DNA from: an uncultured Collinsella sp.
GTDB lineage: Bacteria; Actinomycetota; Coriobacteriia; Coriobacteriales; Coriobacteriaceae
Length of the DNA stretch: 11,061 bases
Reading direction: 5' to 3'
Assembly: GCA_905209765.1 (NCBI GenBank)
Contig: CAJLUE010000059.1
Span: 1 to 11,061, forward strand
Each line of letters opens with the position of its first letter. Position 1 is the first letter of the stretch. Shown here piece after piece: positions 1 through 3,487 of this stretch. The translations under genes and the position numbers were made by a program. The notes below the pieces were generated by a model that worked only from the letters and a program-made list of their open reading frames with translations, was not told the DNA's origin and did no database searches.

Positions 1-1
1 G

Positions 2-571
2 CAGGTTATGGAGCGCATGGAAGGGCTCTACCAGACCACGCTGGCCGAAACGCAGGAGCTGCTCGACCCCACGCAGCTTGACCACGCCGCCAAGCTCATC
101 GCGAACGCCCGACAGGTCGACATCTACACGGGCTCGCACAACCTCTATCCAGCAGGAATGTTCCGCGACCGCCTGCTCTCCGCCGGCAAAAGCGCAACGT
201 GCCACGACGGCGCTGAGGCCCAGGTGCGTACGGCGCTCGCCTCGGGTCCCGACCATGCGGCAATCGTCATCTCCTACGGCGGCCTTGCCCCCAACCTCAA
301 GGACATCTTGCCGATTCTCAGCAGCCGGCATGTCCCGGTCATCGTCATCGGCACGCCTTATTGCGCTCGCATTCACCCTGGCTTTGCCGCCTACCTCACG
401 GTGAGTGACCACGAGAGTATGACGCATCGCATCACGCAGTTCGCCAGCCACATCGCCGTGCAATACGTGCTCGATTCGCTCTACAGCAGCTACCTCGCCA
501 AAGACTACGCCCGCCGCTCCGAATTCCTGGAGCGCTCGTTTCCCTACACCCGTCTGCCCGGGCTCAAGTAG
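2..571 (+). CDS. RpiR/MurR-family transcriptional regulator, C-terminal SIS domain (5'-truncated by window)
   Basis: The reading frame is open from the first bases of the window to a TAG at 569-571, so the N-terminal part lies outside. The visible ~189 residues form a SIS (sugar isomerase) fold: an alternating beta/alpha pattern with a TGSHN loop near residue 42 (where SIS domains bind sugar phosphates), the strand AAIVISYGG with its following helix, then VPVIVIGTP. RpiR-family regulators place an N-terminal helix-turn-helix of about 80 residues before such a domain and use it to sense a phosphosugar or cell-wall sugar. The ATG at 8 has no Shine-Dalgarno and would leave a SIS-only protein with an extra N-terminal helix, so I treat it as internal. 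A stand-alone SIS protein is the alternative. The ligand cannot be told from this part. Confidence 0.75.
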   Translation, partial: QVMERMEGLYQTTLAETQELLDPTQLDHAAKLIANARQVDIYTGSHNLYPAGMFRDRLLSAGKSATCHDGAEAQVRTALASGPDHAAIVISYGGLAPNLKDILPILSSRHVPVIVIGTPYCARIHPGFAAYLTVSDHESMTHRITQFASHIAVQYVLDSLYSSYLAKDYARRSEFLERSFPYTRLPGLK

Positions 572-573
572 CG

Positions 574-585
574 ACGAGCGTGGAT
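574..585 (+). repeat. Partial copy of the 68-nt palindrome arm
   Basis: ACGAGCGTGGAT here is identical to the first 12 bases of the palindrome arm that begins at 603. It lies directly after the regulator's stop codon and is followed by unrelated sequence (TTTCGGACGC), so it looks like a broken or nested copy of the same repeat. Confidence 0.5.
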
Positions 586-602
586 TTTCGGACGCATATC
601 TA

Positions 603-670
603 ACGAGCGTGGATAATCTCCCACTTTGAGCCCGCACACAGGCCAAAACCGGGAGATTATCCACGCTCGT
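603..670. repeat. 68-nt palindromic repeat, copy 1 (family A)
   Basis: Two perfectly complementary 20-nt arms (603-622, ACGAGCGTGGATAATCTCCC, and 651-670) flank a 28-nt loop. The loop can fold further: TTTG pairs with CAAA and GCC with GGC, giving a two-tier hairpin. It starts 32 nt after the regulator stop codon. The same element recurs at 2055-2122. The size and palindromic form resemble REP or MITE-like elements. There is no T-run after the stem, so it is not a classical intrinsic terminator, although such a strong hairpin may still stop transcription or protect a 3' end. Confidence 0.85.
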
Positions 671-726
671 GTTGAATGCTCCGTTTTCCTCTGCGCCCGA
701 GGGACCACTCGACCACCTTGCACCAA

Positions 727-830
727 AGCAATAACGACTTCTCGTCATTAGATTATTCAAATCGACTCTAATAACTATTTTCGCCATAAACTCGTTATTA
801 GAATTGATATGATTAGCCTAATAGCGAGTT
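727..830. promoter_or_regulatory. Array of five CTAATAACGAG-like half-sites upstream of fic
   Basis: In an AT-rich patch the 14-mer TCTAATAACGAGTT recurs with 2-4 mismatches in alternating orientation: 727-740 (+), 739-752 (-), 767-780 (+), 789-802 (-) and 817-830 (+). The first two form one compact inverted repeat (AATAACGA-CTTC-TCGTCATT, 730-749). The third and fourth form another with an 8-nt spacer. The last two flank the putative -10 element. This is the layout of a repressor operator. The Fic protein downstream carries a C-terminal winged helix, so autoregulation is a natural inference but is not shown. Confidence 0.55.
805..813 (+). promoter_or_regulatory. Putative extended -10 promoter of fic
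   Basis: TGATATGAT reads as an extended -10 element (TGn followed by TATGAT, five of six matches to TATAAT). No good -35 hexamer sits 16-18 nt upstream, which extended -10 promoters tolerate. Transcription would start near 820, inside the last operator-like half-site and about 38 nt before the preferred start codon. Confidence 0.4.
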
Positions 831-857
831 TCCGGCACTAAAGATATGGAGGGCGCG

Positions 858-2030
858 ATGCAAATCGAGGAGAACGGCCAGGGAACGCTCCGCAATAATC
901 TATCGGGGAAATTGGCTTACTATTCGTTTTTGCCAACGCCCTTGCAATCATTGAGGCAGCTAAACCTCACTGAGGAAACCTATCGCACGCTTTCCACATG
1001 CTCACGAAAGCTTGGAGAGCTTGAAGGCATGCTCTACTTTGTTCCCAACGCCGACATGTATCTGACAATGTATGTGCGCAAAGAAGCACTCCTTTCTTCG
1101 CAAATTGAGGGAACCCAGTGCACGTTTGACGACCTACTTAGTCCATCGCAAACCCAACTCCATCATAAAGATGTCGCAGATGTCGTGAATTATGTCCGTG
1201 CTGTCGACCGCGGCGTAGAACTGCTCAAAAAGATGCCCTTGTGTACGAGGCTTCTCAGGCAGGTTCATGCGGTCCTGCTGGACGGAGTGCGCGGAACGGA
1301 GAAGAATCCAGGCGAGCTGCGCTCCTCACAAAACTGGATTGGCCCTTCAGGCTGCACCATTGCAACTGCATCGTTCGTCCCTCCAAACATTGAAGATTTG
1401 AGCAACACGCTCCAGGACCTCGAACGATTTATCAATGAGCCCCAAGTCGAAATGGATCCGATCGTGCGGGCGGCGCTCGTCCATTACCAATTTGAAACTG
1501 CCCATCCATTCCTAGACGGAAACGGTCGCCTGGGCAGGCTTCTCATTACACTTATGCTCATCAATGATGGCGTTCTTCATTCTTGCTTGTTCTATCCATC
1601 GTTCCAGTTCAAGAAAAATCGAAGCGAGTACTACCGACAACTCACATCCGTAAGGGAACGAGGAACTTACGAGGAATGGATAGAGTTTTTCTGCGCCAGT
1701 CTTCTTGAGAGTGCGAAGGACTCGGTAGGGTCTTTAAAGAGTCTTGTTGATCTCCACAACCGTTCGACGGCAGCTATTACCGAAAATCTCGGAAGGACTG
1801 CCGCAAACGGACAAAGGCTGCTGAGCCTTCTTGAAGAGCATCCCATCCTCGACACCGCATTTATCGCTGCCCGACTCGATATCGGTAGGAGCACCGCGAG
1901 CTCGCTCGTCAAATCATTCGAAGAATTGGGTATCCTCCGTCCACTCGACGAGTCAAGACAGAGATACCGACAGTACGGGTATGAAGAGTATCTTTCGATT
2001 CTCAGGGAAGACGCTGAGCCGATTAGATAG
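858..2030 (+). CDS. Class II Fic-domain protein (putative AMP transferase) with C-terminal winged helix
   Basis: The 390-residue product transfers a nucleotide moiety, typically AMP from ATP, to target hydroxyl side chains if it acts like its family. Visible elements in order: a Fic_N-type N-terminal region; the inhibitory-helix motif SxxxEG (SSQIEG, residues ~80-85), which marks class II Fic proteins with the autoinhibitory glutamate on the same chain; the flap region FVPP (~173-176); the complete catalytic motif HPFLDGNGRLGR (~216-227) with catalytic His and phosphate-binding GNGR; and a winged-helix segment (~315-365) ending in a basic RQRYRQY patch. I chose ATG 858 because GGAGG at 848-852 is ideally spaced for it; ATG 846 lacks a ribosome site and would include that sequence in the coding region. 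GC content is about half, visibly below its neighbours, suggesting transfer. The architecture matches stand-alone Fic proteins such as Shewanella SoFic. The target is unknown. Confidence 0.9.
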   Translation: MQIEENGQGTLRNNLSGKLAYYSFLPTPLQSLRQLNLTEETYRTLSTCSRKLGELEGMLYFVPNADMYLTMYVRKEALLSSQIEGTQCTFDDLLSPSQTQLHHKDVADVVNYVRAVDRGVELLKKMPLCTRLLRQVHAVLLDGVRGTEKNPGELRSSQNWIGPSGCTIATASFVPPNIEDLSNTLQDLERFINEPQVEMDPIVRAALVHYQFETAHPFLDGNGRLGRLLITLMLINDGVLHSCLFYPSFQFKKNRSEYYRQLTSVRERGTYEEWIEFFCASLLESAKDSVGSLKSLVDLHNRSTAAITENLGRTAANGQRLLSLLEEHPILDTAFIAARLDIGRSTASSLVKSFEELGILRPLDESRQRYRQYGYEEYLSILREDAEPIR

Positions 2031-2054
2031 GCACCGCAGCCCAGCCATATTAAA

Positions 2055-2122
2055 ACGAGCGTGGATAATCTCCCACTTTGAGTCCACACGGGGGCCAAAA
2101 ACGGGAGATTATCCACGCTCAT
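2055..2122. repeat. 68-nt palindromic repeat, copy 2 (family A)
   Basis: It begins 24 nt after the fic stop codon. The first arm (2055-2074) is identical to that of copy 1 and the second (2103-2122) differs at one base near its end. The loop (2075-2102) differs from copy 1 at six of 28 positions, yet the inner pairing is kept: GTCC with GGGC replaces GCC with GGC. With copy 1 it brackets the lower-GC fic unit. Confidence 0.85.
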
Positions 2123-2129
2123 TTCTGAC

Positions 2130-2185
2130 TAGTCATTGGGGACGTTCTTAAACGACTAGTCAAACAAGAACGTCCCCAATGACTA
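2130..2185. repeat. 56-nt palindromic repeat, intact copy (family B)
   Basis: Perfect 20-nt arms (2130-2149, TAGTCATTGGGGACGTTCTT, and 2166-2185) surround a 16-nt loop containing the palindrome GACTAGTC. The same GACTAGTC octamer also occurs at the outer edge of the left arm (2127-2134). A decayed relative occurs at 6653-6698. Repeats built on GGGGAC/GTCCCC hairpins are commonly linked to REP-associated Y1 transposases (RAYTs); no such transposase is in the window, so that link is inference. Confidence 0.8.
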
Positions 2186-2332
2186 CTACGGCAACGCCGA
2201 TGTTTTGGCAACGACAGCGAAAGCCCGTCAGAGCGAGCAAGGTGCCTTGAAACGAGGCGGCATTGACCTTCTGGTCATGCCGCCGAAGCTGAAAGGCAGA
2301 TTGCCGCTCTGGCGGGCTTGCAGCGTCAACTG
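2186..2332. other. Gene-free stretch with one imperfect hairpin
   Basis: No convincing gene is seen between the family B repeat and the hairpin after pyrE. The stretch includes an imperfect inverted repeat, GGCGGCATTGACC (2256-2268) with GGTCATGCCGCC (2273-2284), with a 4-nt loop and one bulged T. A plus-strand frame stays open here and continues antisense through pyrE, but the antisense part is merely the shadow of pyrE. This stretch may be the decayed end of an older gene; I cannot identify one. Confidence 0.4.
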
Positions 2333-2360
2333 GTTACGCGGGTTGGTAAACCCGCGTAAC
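2333..2360 (-). terminator. Hairpin immediately downstream of pyrE
   Basis: GTTACGCGGG (2333-2342) and CCCGCGTAAC (2351-2360) form a perfect 10-bp GC-rich stem with an 8-nt loop, starting 3 nt beyond the pyrE stop codon on the minus strand. No T-run follows on the minus strand, so intrinsic termination would be weak. Its position argues for a role as a 3'-end hairpin of the pyrE transcript. Confidence 0.5.
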
Positions 2361-2363
2361 TAC

Positions 2364-3047
2364 CTACTCCCGAGCTCCGTACTGCTCGTAGTAGGCGTCG
2401 ATGGCGGCCTTGAGCTCGTCATCGATGACGACCTTGCCATCGATCTCGTGGTTGTAGAGGGTCTCGACGACCTCGGCCATGGAAACGATGCTCGCGACGG
2501 GGAAACCGTACTTGGCCTCGATCTCCTTCTGCGCGGTGGTCACGCCGCCCTTGCCGACCTCCATGCGGTTGAGGGACACGATCAGGCCCTTGATTTCGAC
2601 GTCGGCAGCAGCCTTAACCTTGGGATAGGTCTCGTCGATGGACTTGCCGCTGGTGGTGACGTCCTCGACCATGACCACGCGATCGCCGTCCTGGGGCTCA
2701 TAGCCCAGCAGGTTGCCCTTGTCGGCGCCGTGGTCCTTGGCCTCCTTGCGGTCGCAGCAGTACTTGACCTCCTTGCCGTACAGCTCGTGGTAGGCAATTG
2801 CGGTCACGACGGCCAGCGGAATGCCCTTGTAGGCCGGCCCAAACAGCACGTCAAAATCGTCGCCAAAGTTATCGTGGATGGCCTGGGCGTAATACTCGCC
2901 CAGCTTCTTGAGCTGATAGCCCGTCACGTAAGCGCCGGCATTCATAAAGAACGGAGACTGACGGCCGCTCTTGAGCGTAAAGCTGCCGAACTTAAGGACG
3001 TCGGACTCAACCATAAACTTGATGAACTCTTGCTTGTAAGCCTCCAT
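2364..3047 (-). CDS. pyrE: Orotate phosphoribosyltransferase
   Basis: The enzyme joins orotate to PRPP to make orotidine 5'-phosphate, the fifth step of de novo pyrimidine synthesis in the cytosol. The 227-residue product has the standard layout: substrate-binding start with LKFGSFTLKSGRQSPFF (~18-34), the GPAYKGIPL loop (~70-78), the catalytic flexible loop DRKEAKDHG (~99-107) and the PRPP-binding signature VVMVEDVTTSGKS (~123-135). Length is close to the 210-230 residues usual for the family. The start is supported by GAGAGGAG (minus strand, 3053-3060) a few bases upstream. It appears to stand alone here, with no other pyr gene on its strand in the window, and it diverges from mgtA. Confidence 0.95.
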   Translation of the reverse strand: MEAYKQEFIKFMVESDVLKFGSFTLKSGRQSPFFMNAGAYVTGYQLKKLGEYYAQAIHDNFGDDFDVLFGPAYKGIPLAVVTAIAYHELYGKEVKYCCDRKEAKDHGADKGNLLGYEPQDGDRVVMVEDVTTSGKSIDETYPKVKAAADVEIKGLIVSLNRMEVGKGGVTTAQKEIEAKYGFPVASIVSMAEVVETLYNHEIDGKVVIDDELKAAIDAYYEQYGARE

Positions 3048-3173
3048 GCGGGCTCCTCTCGTAATCGCGTACGTGCCTTCCAGTTTAGCGCAGGCGAAGC
3101 GTCGATGCGGGCGCGCTTTGGGGCCACGGCATTCTGTAAAGGCTTTGTCAGAGGGAATGGTTTTCCGAACAAT

Positions 3174-3206
3174 GGGGTTGACATGTCAAACCCCCTCATC
3201 AAGAAT
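3174..3206 (+). promoter_or_regulatory. Putative mgtA promoter with an overlapping palindromic operator
   Basis: TTGACA (3178-3183), a perfect -35 box, is followed after 17 nt by AAGAAT (3201-3206), a four-of-six match to the -10 consensus. The -35 lies inside the 12-nt perfect palindrome TTGACATGTCAA (3178-3189), which extends with one mismatched pair to 20 nt (3174-3193). A dimeric regulator bound here would block or reposition RNA polymerase. The palindrome also presents TTGACA towards pyrE, but I see no matching -10 on the minus strand. The regulator is unknown. Confidence 0.45.
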
Positions 3207-3261
3207 ACGGGCGGATTAAAAAGGGGTACGAGATACCCAAAGCGCGCTGCGCTCAGCCTTT

Positions 3262-3268
3262 AGGAGGT
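3262..3268 (+). promoter_or_regulatory. Full-strength Shine-Dalgarno in the mgtA leader
   Basis: AGGAGGT lies 6 nt before the ATG at 3274. A match this good in a region without a large gene suggests that ribosomes load here, which is the main support for the short ORF that follows. Confidence 0.45.
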
Positions 3269-3273
3269 GTGCC

Positions 3274-3345
3274 ATGGAAGGCAGTCCTAGTCGAAAAACC
3301 TGCATGTCGCCCTCGGCACGCCGCGAGGACTCCGCACACGCATAA
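3274..3345 (+). CDS. Possible 23-residue upstream ORF in the mgtA leader
   Basis: ATG at 3274, TAA at 3343-3345, giving a 23-residue Ser/Arg-rich peptide that begins MEGSPSRKTC and ends REDSAHA. Evidence for translation is the optimal Shine-Dalgarno 6 nt upstream. It lies downstream of the putative promoter at 3178-3206 and 142 nt before the mgtA start codon. In Salmonella, mgtA is preceded by the short leader ORF mgtL, whose translation sets whether mgtA is transcribed. This peptide shows no similarity to MgtL beyond being short with a few prolines and basic residues. It may instead be a chance ORF or the stub of a lost gene. Confidence 0.3.
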   Translation: MEGSPSRKTCMSPSARREDSAHA

Positions 3346-3372
3346 ACGCCACCGGCAGATCGTCAACCCCCC

Positions 3373-3399
3373 CCACAAAGGTGCCTGTCCCCTTTGTGG
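3373..3399. repeat. Short hairpin repeat CCACAAAGG...CCTTTGTGG (family D)
   Basis: Perfect 9-nt arms (3373-3381 and 3391-3399) enclose a 9-nt loop, TGCCTGTCC, and the left arm overlaps the end of a run of eight C residues (3367-3374). The AAGGTGCCTGTCCCCTTT core is typical of small dispersed repeats near REP-associated transposases in several bacterial phyla (recalled, not checked). It lies in the putative mgtA leader and could shape the transcript. Confidence 0.55.
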
Positions 3400-3404
3400 T
3401 AGTT

Positions 3405-3422
3405 CGTGAGCTTGACGTGAGC
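3405..3422 (+). repeat. Direct repeat CGTGAGC with 11-bp period
   Basis: CGTGAGC occurs at 3405-3411 and again at 3416-3422, one helical turn apart. Regulators that bind head-to-tail, such as PhoP-like response regulators, use this period. With only two 7-mers it may be chance. Confidence 0.25.
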
Positions 3423-3487
3423 GACATCTAGGTTTTTTGCAACTCAATACGACACGTACGCTAACTCCCTTCAACAAGGAGGACCCT

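Noticed and set aside
846..857. ATG at 846 as the fic start
   Set aside because: GGAGG at 848-852 sits at ideal distance from ATG 858 and would be coding if the earlier start were used.
858..2030. Fic/antitoxin (FicTA or Phd-Doc) toxin-antitoxin pair
   Set aside because: No small antitoxin gene is adjacent, and the protein carries its own inhibitory motif.
603..2122. Composite transposon around fic
   Set aside because: The flanking repeats are self-palindromes of 68 nt with no transposase in or beside them, and I saw no target-site duplication.
572..2363. CRISPR array
   Set aside because: The repeats are too few, too far apart and individually palindromic; there are no regular spacers or cas genes.
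2205..3263. Long plus-strand ORF of 352 codons
   Set aside because: Most of it lies antisense to pyrE, which is certain from its motifs. The translation is a repetitive Leu/Val/Asp pattern typical of a shadow frame in GC-rich DNA.
3437..3487. TTG at 3437 as the mgtA start
   Set aside because: It has no ribosome site, and the extension would encode the AAGGAGG that is ideally placed for ATG 3488.
3207..3487. M-box (ykoK) magnesium riboswitch ahead of mgtA
   Set aside because: I looked for the conserved M-box core segments and did not recognise them. A covariance-model search would settle it.
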